A DNA stretch of 64,000 nt. Origin: [Clostridium] saccharolyticum WM1. Lineage in GTDB: Bacteria > Bacillota > Clostridia > Lachnospirales > Lachnospiraceae. Below the pieces are notes generated by a model. It saw only the letters and a list, made by a program, of their open reading frames with translations, ran no database searches and was not told the DNA's origin. Within the stretch, counting starts at the first letter, position 1; every line of letters starts with the position of its first letter. Made by a program: the position numbers and the translations under genes. The stretch covers positions 1,612,001-1,676,000 of the forward strand of contig NC_014376.1 of the NCBI RefSeq assembly GCF_000144625.1, given 5' to 3'. Shown in pieces: positions 26,894-35,178 of the stretch.

Positions 26894-27223
26894 TTAAAAA
26901 CGAAATTCCTCCTCAACCAGCTTATTTGCATATTCTTCCACTGATTTTTCAATTCTGCGAAAGGTTTCAAGAACCTCTTTTCCTTTTTCCGTTAAACGGG
27001 TTCCTCCCCGTTCATTTCCGCCCTTTTCCGATATAACAACAGGAAATCCCAATTCTTCTTCCAGGGTCCGGATCATCCGGATGGCCTTTGGATAGGAAAT
27101 TCCTGTTTGCTCTGTTGCTTTTTTAATAGATTTATAAAGTTCAATGGCATCCAGCATTTCTTTAACGCCTTTCCCAATGAAAATTCTATCTTTACCGATC
27201 CTTACTCTTGTAATTACGCGCAT
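26894..27223 (-). CDS. ModE-like N-terminal winged-helix regulator
   Basis: This 109-residue DNA-binding protein matches the ModE N-terminal domain: FIGKGVKEMLDAIELYKSIK, then TGISYPKAIRMIRTLEEELG, and GGNERGGTRLTEKGKEVLE. It lacks the molybdate-binding (MOP) domains of full ModE, so it cannot sense molybdate in the same way. No molybdate transporter lies near. GAGGTGATG precedes the ATG. The target is unknown; its own promoter or the divergent small membrane ORF are candidates. Confidence 0.75.
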   Translation of the reverse strand: MRVITRVRIGKDRIFIGKGVKEMLDAIELYKSIKKATEQTGISYPKAIRMIRTLEEELGFPVVISEKGGNERGGTRLTEKGKEVLETFRRIEKSVEEYANKLVEEEFRF

Positions 27224-27443
27224 GATTCATCACCTCATTTTTACTATACAAAGTTTTTTGATTTGTGACAAGAGTATTGTGGAAAAAATAAAATTTTTCA
27301 GAGAAAAACAAAGAAGGATCCTATGCTGCTTTTTCCACAGTTCAATGCGGTGACAGGGATTAAAATACTGTTAAAATTTCCCGTTTCCACTTCCTTTCTC
27401 GGACATTATTCATTAGAATATGGAGGGGGAAGGAGGGGAATCT

Positions 27444-27587
27444 ATGAATGCCTTTGTTGTTATATTGATTGTCATTTATGCGGTCATAGGTGGGTTGTCC
27501 ACCCTGTATCTGTTTTTGAGCATGCCTGCGGTTATTATATGGAAGTTTTACCGGAAGTTTAAATATCACATATCTTTATTGAATTAA
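27444..27587 (+). CDS. Small single-helix membrane protein (47 aa)
   Basis: ATG 27444 follows AAGGAGGGGAA and opens 47 codons. The peptide has one long hydrophobic segment (about residues 3-33) and a basic tail KFYRKFKYH, so it is probably an inner-membrane peptide with its C-terminus in the cytoplasm. No homolog is recognised. It is divergent from the ModE-like regulator and followed by a hairpin. Confidence 0.5.
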   Translation: MNAFVVILIVIYAVIGGLSTLYLFLSMPAVIIWKFYRKFKYHISLLN

Positions 27588-27615
27588 TGGATGCATAAAA
27601 TCCAAATTTCATTTT

Positions 27616-27661
27616 AGGGTGTCCTGAACTATTGTTTTCAAATGATAGAAAGGGACACCCT
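27616..27661 (+). terminator. Hairpin after the 47-aa ORF
   Basis: AGGGTGTCC and GGGACACCCT pair around a loop with an inner CTAT/ATAG stem. The T tract is short, so termination is plausible but not certain. Confidence 0.45.
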
Positions 27662-27750
27662 TATGCGTGTATAATTGCTCCATAGCCGGAAGAGTACGGC
27701 AGCTTAAAAAGGCGATTGCAATGACGGAATGACGGCACTGCGAAGTCTCT

Positions 27751-29430
27751 TTAAACATTGGTAAGCCGGCGAAACAGATTGTTTACATCCAACTGTCCAT
27801 ATCCCCATATGTTATTTGGATAAACAGTACCGGTTTCACGCTTGGCACCTCGGATCAGAAGGCGGTTTACATCATATCCGGTCATAGAAGTATAATTCCC
27901 TCTGGGAATGGCCCATTCCAGGATCATGGCAACGGCGCCGGCTGTGTGAGCGGCTGCGGCTCCTGTTCCGGTGATTGAACCATACTGGTTCCCCGGACCG
28001 GAGATGGCACAGGGAAGCTGATAGCCGGGAGCGGCTATATCTGGTTTCACCAGGCCGTTTCTGGTATAACCTCTGCTTGATTCAATTAGTATGCTGTCAT
28101 TAATTTGGTTATAAGCCGAAACCGTTAGTTGATGGAGTCCGTTACCAGGAGAAGTTATGGTGGTATCCGGATTTGGACTGAGAAAAAAGGTTTCATTGGA
28201 AATAAGATCACCGGAAGGCAGCCAGCAATGGAAGGATATGGGTTCGTTTTCTGTGCTTTGTACCCGAATGCTCCAGACCCCTGGCAGGGGATCTTTAAAG
28301 CGAATCAGGATCAGCTGATCACCTGTCTCCTCTTCAAAAATAAAGTTATTAACCCAGATGACACTTGGAGTGAAAATAAAGTTGAACATTCTGCAGGAAC
28401 CGATGCTGGGATAAATCATTTGAGTGGATTCCCGGTTTGGCGAAGAAACATCTACGGCAAGCCTTCCGAAAGCATAGGGCCATATCTCCATGGAAAACAA
28501 TTTATCTTGTTCCCCGACTCTTAATTCAAAGTCATTATAAAAGGGTGCCTGTGCGGTATTGTTATAGTAATGTCTGCGGTTGTTTCCCTCGTTTCCGGCG
28601 GAAACGGAAAGACCAATTCCTGGAAGCCTGCCCAAATAGTTTAGATAATTACTAAGAGCGCCGCTTCCTTCATGCCCTTCCTGGCTGCTTCCCATGGCAA
28701 TGCATATAACCAACGGACGGCTTATACTTTGTGCATATGCAATTAAGTAGCGTATTCCAAGTATAATGTCGGATTCCTGAAAGCAAAGGATGTCATCCGG
28801 CACAAAAAAGATTTCCTTTAGATTCTGCTTAGCATCCTTTAGCTTTACAACGACCAGTTCGGATTCCGGTACAATACCGGAAAAGGTTTCATCTGCATTA
28901 GGCCTTCCGGCTATTACACTTGCAATGGATGTGCCATGGCCGTTGGTGTCTACGGAAGGTACAATGGATAAGGGGTTATCTGATCTCAAGGCAAGATTAA
29001 TAAGCTCTCTTTTATACTCAGTTCCAAAGGTAAATCCTTGGGGAGGGGAACTTCCCTGTATGGACTGATCCCAGATAGAAAGGATCCTGGTGGTGTTATC
29101 ATTATAAAGGAAGGTCTGATGCTGGTAATCGATTCCGGTATCGATGACTCCAACGATGATTCCCCTCCCAAACATGCCCAAAAAGGGATTTCTCTGTACG
29201 GTGCCGATTCCTGATTTTTCGATGCTGACACTAGACGTTGGCACATAAAGAGTGGGGAAGCTGTGATAAGGATACACACCCAGGTTGCAGGGATCTGAGT
29301 TTGTCGTAGGGATGTGAAGAAGAGAGTGCCTGAAATTCAGCGTAGTAATGTTATCCCCGGTAGAGTACATGGGGATGGAGACATTATTAATAATAAGGTC
29401 ATAAAAGTTATTGTCCAGAACTTTTTCCAA
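27751..29430 (-). CDS. S8 (subtilisin) family protein, probably catalytically altered
   Basis: This 559-residue subtilase-fold protein lacks a signal peptide, as in clostridial Csp-type proteases that act on spore cortex hydrolases. Asp97 (GVIDTGID), His165 (NGHGTSIA) and the oxyanion Asn280 (SAGNEGN) are present. The serine motif, normally GTSxA, reads GTGAAAAHTAGAVA, so position 490 is glycine and the nucleophile appears missing. An insertion of about 130 residues between Asn280 and the serine motif is a Csp-like feature. It may be a pseudoprotease, like CspC and CspA of C. difficile, or use another serine. The gene stands alone on the minus strand. Confidence 0.8.
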   Translation of the reverse strand: MEKVLDNNFYDLIINNVSIPMYSTGDNITTLNFRHSLLHIPTTNSDPCNLGVYPYHSFPTLYVPTSSVSIEKSGIGTVQRNPFLGMFGRGIIVGVIDTGIDYQHQTFLYNDNTTRILSIWDQSIQGSSPPQGFTFGTEYKRELINLALRSDNPLSIVPSVDTNGHGTSIASVIAGRPNADETFSGIVPESELVVVKLKDAKQNLKEIFFVPDDILCFQESDIILGIRYLIAYAQSISRPLVICIAMGSSQEGHEGSGALSNYLNYLGRLPGIGLSVSAGNEGNNRRHYYNNTAQAPFYNDFELRVGEQDKLFSMEIWPYAFGRLAVDVSSPNRESTQMIYPSIGSCRMFNFIFTPSVIWVNNFIFEEETGDQLILIRFKDPLPGVWSIRVQSTENEPISFHCWLPSGDLISNETFFLSPNPDTTITSPGNGLHQLTVSAYNQINDSILIESSRGYTRNGLVKPDIAAPGYQLPCAISGPGNQYGSITGTGAAAAHTAGAVAMILEWAIPRGNYTSMTGYDVNRLLIRGAKRETGTVYPNNIWGYGQLDVNNLFRRLTNV

Positions 29431-29652
29431 ATTTCAGCCTCCAGGTCTGGTTTGAAAGGAGCATTTGTTTTATATTATGCAGCAGGAGTGCTATTATGAG
29501 CAGCATAAAGGTTTGTTTTATTCAATACTTATGAAAGATTTTTACATCAGGGACCGGATAGAATGCTTGAAAATGATTATCCTATTCAGATTGGTCATTA
29601 TACAAAAAAAATTATCATATATTGTAAATAATATAGATAGCGGAGACAAAAT

Positions 29653-31005
29653 GTGAATTTCGCTGTAAACAAGTATCTGCAGAAGTCATACATGCAGCAG
29701 GCTCCAAATAAGCAAAGAGAGCTTGATCCCAATCGAATTAGCGTCCCTGTAGGTTATCAGATAGAAGTCTTTGCTCAAGGATTAAACGCACCAATTGGTA
29801 TGGTTTTCACAGAAAATGGAGATATGCTAATTGCTGATTCCGGAATTGCAACAATGAATCCCCGGGTTTTACGTATCAGCAATGGAAGCCTCCAGGTGAT
29901 TGCGGATGGCTTTAATGTTCCCCTTACTGGAATTAATTATAAAAATGGACGCATTTATGTATCCCATAAAGGTAAGGTAACGATTATTCATCCTAATGGA
30001 GGAAGGCAGGATATCATCAGCGGCTTGCCAAGCAACGGGGACTATTCCAATAATCGGGTAGAGTTTGGCAATGATGAGAAAATTTACTTTGGACAGGGAA
30101 CAACAACGAATTCCGGTGTAGTAGGTCTTGATAATGACTGGGTTTTGGAGCATCCCTATTTACACGATTATCCCGGTTCCTATATATTCCTTAACTACGC
30201 TAATTTTGAAACTAAAAATGTGTTGATACCAGCCATGGATTCGGCTGTTACGGGAGCGTTTTCCCCTTTTGGGGTTCCCAATATCCAACAATACCAAGTG
30301 AAAGAAGGCAGACTTTTAGCTTCAGGCAGTGTAATAAGGGCAAATTTGGATGGCTCTGGAATCGAACAGGTTGCATGGGGGCTTCGCAATCCGTTTTGTA
30401 TGAAATTTGATGACTTAAATCGGCTGATTATATCAAATCAGGGCATGGATACCAGAGGGAGCAGACCGATTGCCAATGCCTTGGACGAATTGCATTTGTT
30501 TAATAAAGGGGCATGGTATGGCTGGCCGGATTATTCAGGAGGAGCTCCTGTTACAATGCCCAGGTTTGTTCCTATTAGAGGCAGAAAGCCAGAATTATTG
30601 CTTCATACCATACCGTCAGTGCCTCCGACACCCATTGCAGTTTTTCCGTCAGGCTCCAATATAATGGGATTTGATTTTAACAGGTCATCAGATTTTGGAC
30701 TGATTGGTGATATTTATATTGCGTGTTTTGGGGGTGTCCAATACGAAGAATCCAACGATTATATTCGTTCCGGTGTTGGACATAGGATATTGAGAGTGAA
30801 TGTTGTCAATGGAGATATTGCAACATTTGCCATAAATAAATCAGGATTTCCGGAAGAAAGGGGGCTGAGCCGTCCCACTGATGTTATTTTCGGACCTGAC
30901 GATTCCATGTATATATCAGATATGGCAATCGCTGATTTAGAGATGCAAAATGTTTATCTGCCATACACAGGAGTCATATGGAGGGTAAGAAAAATAATGA
31001 TGTAA
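29653..31005 (+). CDS. Beta-propeller protein of the glucose/sorbosone dehydrogenase-like family
   Basis: This 450-residue protein is predicted to form a six-bladed propeller like PQQ-dependent soluble sugar dehydrogenases. Repeating motifs include GLNAPIGMVFTENGDMLIAD, GLRNPFCMKFDDLNRLIISN and GLSRPTDVIFGPDDSMYISD. There is no signal peptide, unlike the usual periplasmic members, and PQQ synthesis is not expected in such an anaerobe, so the activity may not be a dehydrogenase. Translation appears to start at GTG 29653 behind GGAG; the ATG two bases earlier is followed at once by TGA. It lies divergent from the subtilase. Confidence 0.7.
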   Translation: MNFAVNKYLQKSYMQQAPNKQRELDPNRISVPVGYQIEVFAQGLNAPIGMVFTENGDMLIADSGIATMNPRVLRISNGSLQVIADGFNVPLTGINYKNGRIYVSHKGKVTIIHPNGGRQDIISGLPSNGDYSNNRVEFGNDEKIYFGQGTTTNSGVVGLDNDWVLEHPYLHDYPGSYIFLNYANFETKNVLIPAMDSAVTGAFSPFGVPNIQQYQVKEGRLLASGSVIRANLDGSGIEQVAWGLRNPFCMKFDDLNRLIISNQGMDTRGSRPIANALDELHLFNKGAWYGWPDYSGGAPVTMPRFVPIRGRKPELLLHTIPSVPPTPIAVFPSGSNIMGFDFNRSSDFGLIGDIYIACFGGVQYEESNDYIRSGVGHRILRVNVVNGDIATFAINKSGFPEERGLSRPTDVIFGPDDSMYISDMAIADLEMQNVYLPYTGVIWRVRKIMM

Positions 31006-31076
31006 CTCTTTGGTTTGCCAGATGATTGAAATGGAATTACCATTGTAATGAACGGCATGGAGCATTTAGGTTGAGC

Positions 31077-31105
31077 CAGCAAGGAATATATCATAAACCT
31101 TGCTG
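31077..31105 (+). terminator. Hairpin downstream of the propeller gene
   Basis: CAGCAAGG and CCTTGCTG form an 8-bp stem with a 13-base loop. There is no T run, so it is only a possible terminator. Confidence 0.35.
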
Positions 31106-31232
31106 ACTTAGCTGTAATAATTAAACATTGCTCTGACTTTTTAATCTACAGATTGTTGGTACTATTCACTTTATCAATTGGGTATTTTGAAGAAAATGGA
31201 TAAATTAGATGTGGTGCCAATACGATATGGGA

Positions 31233-31433
31233 TTAGGCGATGTGTACATTTACAGCCTGTAAGCCGCGAGCGCCGTTCGTAGTTTCAAAAATAACTGACT
31301 GGCCATCTTCTAAAGACTTGAAGCCTTCCATAGCAAGACCGGAGAAATGAACGAATATATCGTTGCCTTCTTCATCGCAGATAAAACCGAATCCCTTTTG
31401 TGCATTAAACCATTTTACTGTACCTTTTTTCAT
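31233..31433 (-). CDS. cspA: Cold-shock protein (CspA/CspB family)
   Basis: This 66-residue OB-fold RNA/DNA chaperone has both RNA-binding motifs: KGFGFI (RNP1, residues 13-18) and DIFVHF (RNP2, 25-30). It opens [18 protein letters not shown], the family consensus. It melts RNA structure at low temperature. AAGGAGG lies just upstream of the ATG at 31433. Its leader contains a long imperfect stem (31483-31532) that may serve as a thermosensor, as in other csp mRNAs. The interval 31434-31802 otherwise holds only AT-rich promoter sequence and an inverted repeat. Confidence 0.95.
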   Translation of the reverse strand: MKKGTVKWFNAQKGFGFICDEEGNDIFVHFSGLAMEGFKSLEDGQSVIFETTNGARGLQAVNVHIA

Positions 31434-31482
31434 GAAAGATACCTCCTTATAAAATTATAATTATTTTAATAAAATAAAAAAT

Positions 31483-31532
31483 CGCATATAAGTGTAAATC
31501 ATCAATAGAATCATGACTTACAAATACATGCG
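31483..31532 (-). promoter_or_regulatory. Structured 5' leader of the cold-shock gene
   Basis: CGCATATAAGTGTAAATCAT and ATCATGACTTACAAATACATGCG-type arms pair imperfectly over about 20 positions (perfect blocks CGCAT, TGTAA, TCAT), 50 bases upstream of the cspA start. Cold-shock mRNAs often have such long folded leaders. Confidence 0.45.
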
Positions 31533-31752
31533 AAATCAAAACTTTATTTAAAATACCGGTTTAGTGTAACATGGCATTGCAAAGAAGTCAAGCAAAATAT
31601 ATCGTATATTTTTCATACCTCAAACGACACTTATCCACAATATTGTGGAAATAATTGTGGATTGATTGATAATGTCTGAAAAATCGACACAAAACTGCAA
31701 ATTATTACATGTTTATCGAAAAGATATTTCACTGGGTGGTACAATTTTCAAG

Positions 31753-31793
31753 GCCCCTGGTAAATACAAGGATTTCTTGTATTTACCAGGGGC
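31753..31793. repeat. 18-bp perfect inverted repeat (family copy 1)
   Basis: GCCCCTGGTAAATACAAG-gattt-CTTGTATTTACCAGGGGC. A related imperfect copy lies at 32471-32513. Neither strand has a clear T run, so it is not a simple terminator, though it follows the cupin gene stop. Confidence 0.7.
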
Positions 31794-31802
31794 GGGCAAT
31801 AA

Positions 31803-32282
31803 TTAATAATGATTAGTATCTGCTTCTGCAACAGCTTTTGTTTGGTGAATAGTACCCCAAGGGTGATGGGGAGGTGCATAAATAGAGAATAATTTTAAAG
31901 GAAGCTCGCCGGTATTAATCACATTGTGCCAGATTCCTGCGGGAATAAAAATAGCACTGTTTGTAAAAATGGGCTGTTGAAAATATAAACAATCCCTTTG
32001 GTTCCCCATTTGAACCACCCCTTGACCGGATTCAATGTACAAAAATTGATCGTCATCCGGATGAATCTCTAATCCTATTTCGTCACCTGCCTGGATGCTC
32101 ATTAAGGTGAGTTGTAAATGATTACCTGTCCATAAGGCAGTGCGAAACGTGTCATTATTCATGGCAGCCTTGTTAATATCGATAGTAAACGGATTTGGGC
32201 CGTAATCCGTTGGTGCTAAAGGCCGAGACCTGAAGCGGTTGTTATCCAGGTTGTTAGGAGATGTGTAATTATAGTTTAACAT
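31803..32282 (-). CDS. Cupin domain protein
   Basis: This 159-residue single-domain cupin has the metal-binding motifs EIGLEIHPDDDQFLYIESGQ (first cupin motif) and IPAGIWHNVINTGELPLKLF (second). In mannose-6-phosphate isomerase-like cupins, such histidines hold a metal ion; the enzyme activity here is not known. The start at 32282 follows AGAGGAAAA; the upstream ATG at 32330 has no SD. It lies between the two copies of an inverted repeat and close to tRNA genes. Confidence 0.8.
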   Translation of the reverse strand: MLNYNYTSPNNLDNNRFRSRPLAPTDYGPNPFTIDINKAAMNNDTFRTALWTGNHLQLTLMSIQAGDEIGLEIHPDDDQFLYIESGQGVVQMGNQRDCLYFQQPIFTNSAIFIPAGIWHNVINTGELPLKLFSIYAPPHHPWGTIHQTKAVAEADTNHY

Positions 32283-32470
32283 TTTTCCTCTAAAAAATAT
32301 AATTTTGTAAATTATATGAAAAGTGTTCAAAGATATGTCTATATTAAAAATAAGAGAGAAGGGGACAAATAAAACTACATTGAAATTGACTTAGGATAAG
32401 GGGAACTGCAAATTCTCCTGAGCAATTATCATAATGCGGACAATTAATTATTAAGATTGGGTGAAAGAAA

Positions 32471-32513
32471 GGACCCTGGTATTTACAAGAAAATCTTGCA
32501 TTTACTAGAGTCC
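32471..32513. repeat. Imperfect inverted repeat (family copy 2)
   Basis: GGACCCTGGTATTTACAAG-aaaat-CTTGCATTTACTAGAGTCC aligns closely with the copy at 31753 (shared CCCTGGTA..TACAAG core). It lies nine bases downstream of the tRNA-Val 3' end. Confidence 0.6.
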
Positions 32514-32521
32514 TAAGATAC

Positions 32522-32595
32522 TGGAAGTAATGGGGCTCGAACCCATGGCCTTTCGCGTGTGAGGCGAACGCTCGTCCCAGCTGAGCTATACTTCC
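32522..32595 (-). tRNA. tRNA-Val (CAC)
   Basis: Cloverleaf on the minus strand: acceptor GGAAGTA/TACTTCC, D arm GCTC..GAGC, anticodon stem TTCGC/GCGAA with loop CTCACAC (anticodon CAC), T arm ATGGG-TTCGAGC-CCCAT, discriminator A. CCA is not encoded. It reads GTG. Confidence 0.93.
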
Positions 32596-32600
32596 ATTCA

Positions 32601-32673
32601 TGGAGATAGCGAGACTCGAACTCGTGGCCTATGCGTTGCGAACGCATCGCTCTCCCAGCTGAGCTATATCCCC
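32601..32673 (-). tRNA. tRNA-Ala (CGC)
   Basis: Cloverleaf on the minus strand: acceptor GGGGATA/TATCTCC with the G3-U70 pair that identifies alanine, D arm GCTC..GAGC, anticodon stem ATGCG/CGCAT with loop TTCGCAA (anticodon CGC), T arm ACGAG/CTCGC, discriminator A. It reads GCG. It is the upstream member of a two-tRNA transcript with tRNA-Val, five bases apart. Confidence 0.93.
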
Positions 32674-32759
32674 ATAACTAAATTATAGCACGATGATTGG
32701 GAATTACAAGTATTATTTGTGCAAATAAAACATGAAATTACATCATTTCTATTCTGATC

Positions 32760-33707
32760 TTAAAGAATGATATTTGCCTGGCAGCCATCCAGCCAATTCG
32801 CGATATTGTCAAATACGATTTTAGCCCTGGCTTCCATGGATTGTTCCGATGCAAAGGCTACATGAGGGGTAACGATGGTGTTTTTGCTTTTAAGAAGCGG
32901 ATGGTCCGGGTCAAGAGGAGGCTCTGTCTCAAATACGTCGATTCCAGCGCCGGAAAGGTAGCCGTTATTTAAGGCTTCCGCCAAAGCACTGGAATCCACC
33001 ACAGGTCCTCTGGCAGCATTGACTAAGTAAGCGCCTTTTTTCATTTTTGCGATAGTTTCCCGGTTAATTAAATGGCGTGATTCCTCGTTTAAAGGACAAT
33101 GGAGGCTTACGATATCAGAGCGGGATAACAGCTCATCTAAGGATACAAATTCCATAAAGGAAGGCTCATTGCCATTTAAATGGCGCTTGTAACCCAGAAC
33201 CTTACAACCAAAGGCAGATAAGAGCTCTGCAGTTCTTATTCCGATTGCACCGGCTCCTATGATTCCTGCGGTTTTTCCCATAAGCTCAAAGCCCACCAGG
33301 CCATCCTTGGTCTTTCCTTTCCGGCAGCGGGCTTCCACCTGAGGGACGTTGCGGAGAAGAGAGAGGATCAGACAGATGGTAAGCTCTGCTACGGCTTCTG
33401 TGGAATATCCGGCAGCATTGCTGACCTTGATACCCTTTGCCCTGGCGGCTTCCAGGTCCACATGGTCGACTCCTGTAAATGCAACATCTATGAATTTTAA
33501 ATGCTCGCAGGCAGATATTACCTGACCGGACAAAGGCATATTGGCGATCATAATCACATCTGCTTGTCTGGCCCGTTCAATCTGGACTTCAGGATCAATA
33601 TTCTTTGGGTAGGCAGCAAAGTGGTGGCCGGCATCAGTCAGCGGCTTTGCGTATTCATTCAGAAGAACGTCCGGGATGCCCAGGGATTCTAATAAAACGA
33701 TGTTCAT
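32760..33707 (-). CDS. D-2-hydroxyacid dehydrogenase (NAD-dependent)
   Basis: This 315-residue enzyme reduces 2-keto acids or oxidises D-2-hydroxy acids. It has the NAD motif GIIGAGAIGIRTAELL (about residues 146-161), the substrate-site Arg in NAARGPVVDSSAL, the catalytic Glu in DVFETEPPLDPDHPLL and the catalytic His in TPHVAFAS. The start at 33707 follows TTGGAGTG. Glyoxylate/hydroxypyruvate reductase or SerA-like activity is possible; the short form lacks the ACT domain of SerA. Confidence 0.88.
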   Translation of the reverse strand: MNIVLLESLGIPDVLLNEYAKPLTDAGHHFAAYPKNIDPEVQIERARQADVIMIANMPLSGQVISACEHLKFIDVAFTGVDHVDLEAARAKGIKVSNAAGYSTEAVAELTICLILSLLRNVPQVEARCRKGKTKDGLVGFELMGKTAGIIGAGAIGIRTAELLSAFGCKVLGYKRHLNGNEPSFMEFVSLDELLSRSDIVSLHCPLNEESRHLINRETIAKMKKGAYLVNAARGPVVDSSALAEALNNGYLSGAGIDVFETEPPLDPDHPLLKSKNTIVTPHVAFASEQSMEARAKIVFDNIANWLDGCQANIIL

Positions 33708-33806
33708 AGAGTTCACTCCAATCATTGTAAGAATTACAGGACCGCACAAAGGACGGCCCTGCAACTCTTATTATAGCACTGATGGAAGGATTAAAAAAGA
33801 TAGGAT

Positions 33807-34814
33807 TTATTTGGCTGCCTTTTCCGAGTAGACTGTGGTCACAAGTGTTTCATAGGGAACCCGTTCCTTTAATTGTCCGGATTCCTCCAGAATATTTTCC
33901 AGAAGCTCAAAGCTCTCTTTTTCAAACACGGTATCCTTTTTCCAGGTATCCTGAGCCTTATAGCGGTCAACTATGGCTGCTATGGTGGCTACATCGGTTT
34001 CTTTAAATTGAGGCTGTATCACTTTTGCAATCTCTTCGGAAGAATGGGAATTCACGTATTCCAATCCTTTTTGAATGGCATTGGTGAATTTCTGAATGGT
34101 TTCCGGATTCTTATCCAGATAGCTTTTCTTTGCGCTATAGGCGGTGTAAGGAATATAACCGGAATCAACGCCCAGGGAGGCCACTACATGGCCGTTGCCT
34201 TCTTTTTCAAGACCAGTGGCAAATGGCTCGAATTCCACGGTATAGTCTGCGTCATTGCTGGTAAAGGCTGCTGCAGTGAGGCCAAAGCTTATGCTCTGGT
34301 CAATGGCCAGGTCTGTAGCAGGATCCATTCCATTTTTCTTCAGGATGTACTCAAAGACCATTTCCGGCATTCCTCCGGCTCTTCCGCCCAGTACCTTCTT
34401 GCCTTTTAAATCCGTCCACTGAAAGTCAGGCTGAGGTTCCCTTCCTACAAGAAAGTTTCCGGCTCTCTGAGTTAGCTGTGCAAAGTTGACGGCATAGTCT
34501 TTCGAACCGTTTGCGTAAGTATAGATGCTGGCTTCAGAACCCATGAATCCGATATCGGCATCGCCTGATATCAGGGCAGTCATGACCTTATCGGCACCGG
34601 CTCCGTTGACTAAAGTCAGGTTAATGCCTTCATCTTCAAAATATCCCAGTTCAATGGCTGAATATTGGGGAGCGTAGAAAATGGAGTGGGCAACTTCATT
34701 TAGTGTGACAGGAGTCAATTCAGATGCTTTTGCCTTTGAGCCGCAGGCAGTCAGGCTGAGCAAAGTAGTTCCGGTGAGTATGGCCGCCAGAAAAAAGTGA
34801 TAGGCTTTTCTCAT
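33807..34814 (-). CDS. NMT1/SsuA-like ABC substrate-binding lipoprotein (orphan)
   Basis: This 335-residue binding protein of the nitrate/sulfonate/thiamine-precursor type (NMT1/THI5 fold) has a lipoprotein signal: basic start, hydrophobic core, lipobox LTAC (Cys24). Its core motifs are FYAPQYSAIELGYFEDEGI and the LKGKKVLGGRAGGMPE phosphate- or anion-loop region. No permease or ATPase lies near, so it is an orphan. A truncated lipoprotein with a similar signal peptide sits immediately upstream, which suggests a once larger ABC locus. Substrate unknown: sulfonate, taurine or aromatic precursor. Confidence 0.85.
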   Translation of the reverse strand: MRKAYHFFLAAILTGTTLLSLTACGSKAKASELTPVTLNEVAHSIFYAPQYSAIELGYFEDEGINLTLVNGAGADKVMTALISGDADIGFMGSEASIYTYANGSKDYAVNFAQLTQRAGNFLVGREPQPDFQWTDLKGKKVLGGRAGGMPEMVFEYILKKNGMDPATDLAIDQSISFGLTAAAFTSNDADYTVEFEPFATGLEKEGNGHVVASLGVDSGYIPYTAYSAKKSYLDKNPETIQKFTNAIQKGLEYVNSHSSEEIAKVIQPQFKETDVATIAAIVDRYKAQDTWKKDTVFEKESFELLENILEESGQLKERVPYETLVTTVYSEKAAK

Positions 34815-34892
34815 AAAATCCTCCTTAGGGAAATCTTACTACTACATTTTATTAAGAGAATATGGGAAGGTACTTTGTCTTGTAAAAAAATT

Positions 34893-35024
34893 TTATATTT
34901 CAGTTGTCGAGGAAGATACATGATAAAAAAGCGGCCTTATCTGTTTTCTGCCCGAGGTTCTGCAGCTTGTCAGGGAGACAGCCAGCATAAATGCCGCCAG
35001 AAGTAAGGCGATTGTCTTTTTCAT
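34893..35024 (-). pseudogene. Truncated lipoprotein (signal peptide plus short tail), 43 aa
   Basis: On the minus strand ATG 35024, behind GAAAGGATG, encodes MKKTIALLLAAFMLAVSLTS followed by Cys21, a complete lipoprotein signal with lipobox LTSC. The frame stops after only 22 more residues of unremarkable sequence. It lies 79 bases upstream of a full-length substrate-binding lipoprotein and looks like the 5' remnant of a paralog after a deletion. It could still be expressed as a short lipopeptide. Confidence 0.6.
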
Positions 35025-35178
35025 ATCGTGCATCCTTTCTTAGTGTCTCCTAGTGGCATTGTATGAAGCCGGTCAGGCTGCTGTTCCGGTCATTTATTTA
35101 TTTCTGTATTTTAGGATAGAATAAGAAGAGAAACTGTGATATACTGCTATAGTAAAATTTACAAACAGGAGAAATATA
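35025..35178. other. Divergent promoter interval, no gene
   Basis: AT-rich spacer between the truncated lipoprotein and the HAD gene; the SD AACAGGAGAAATATA lies at its right end. The rest of 34815-34892 is also non-coding. No gene is supported. Confidence 0.4.

Noticed and set aside
29465..29656. 63-codon plus-strand ORF upstream of the propeller gene
   Set aside because: No SD, low-complexity composition, and its stop overlaps the GTG start of the propeller gene.
32344..32601. Minus-strand ORF of 85 codons near the tRNAs
   Set aside because: It reads through the tRNA-Val gene and an inverted repeat, so it is not a protein gene.
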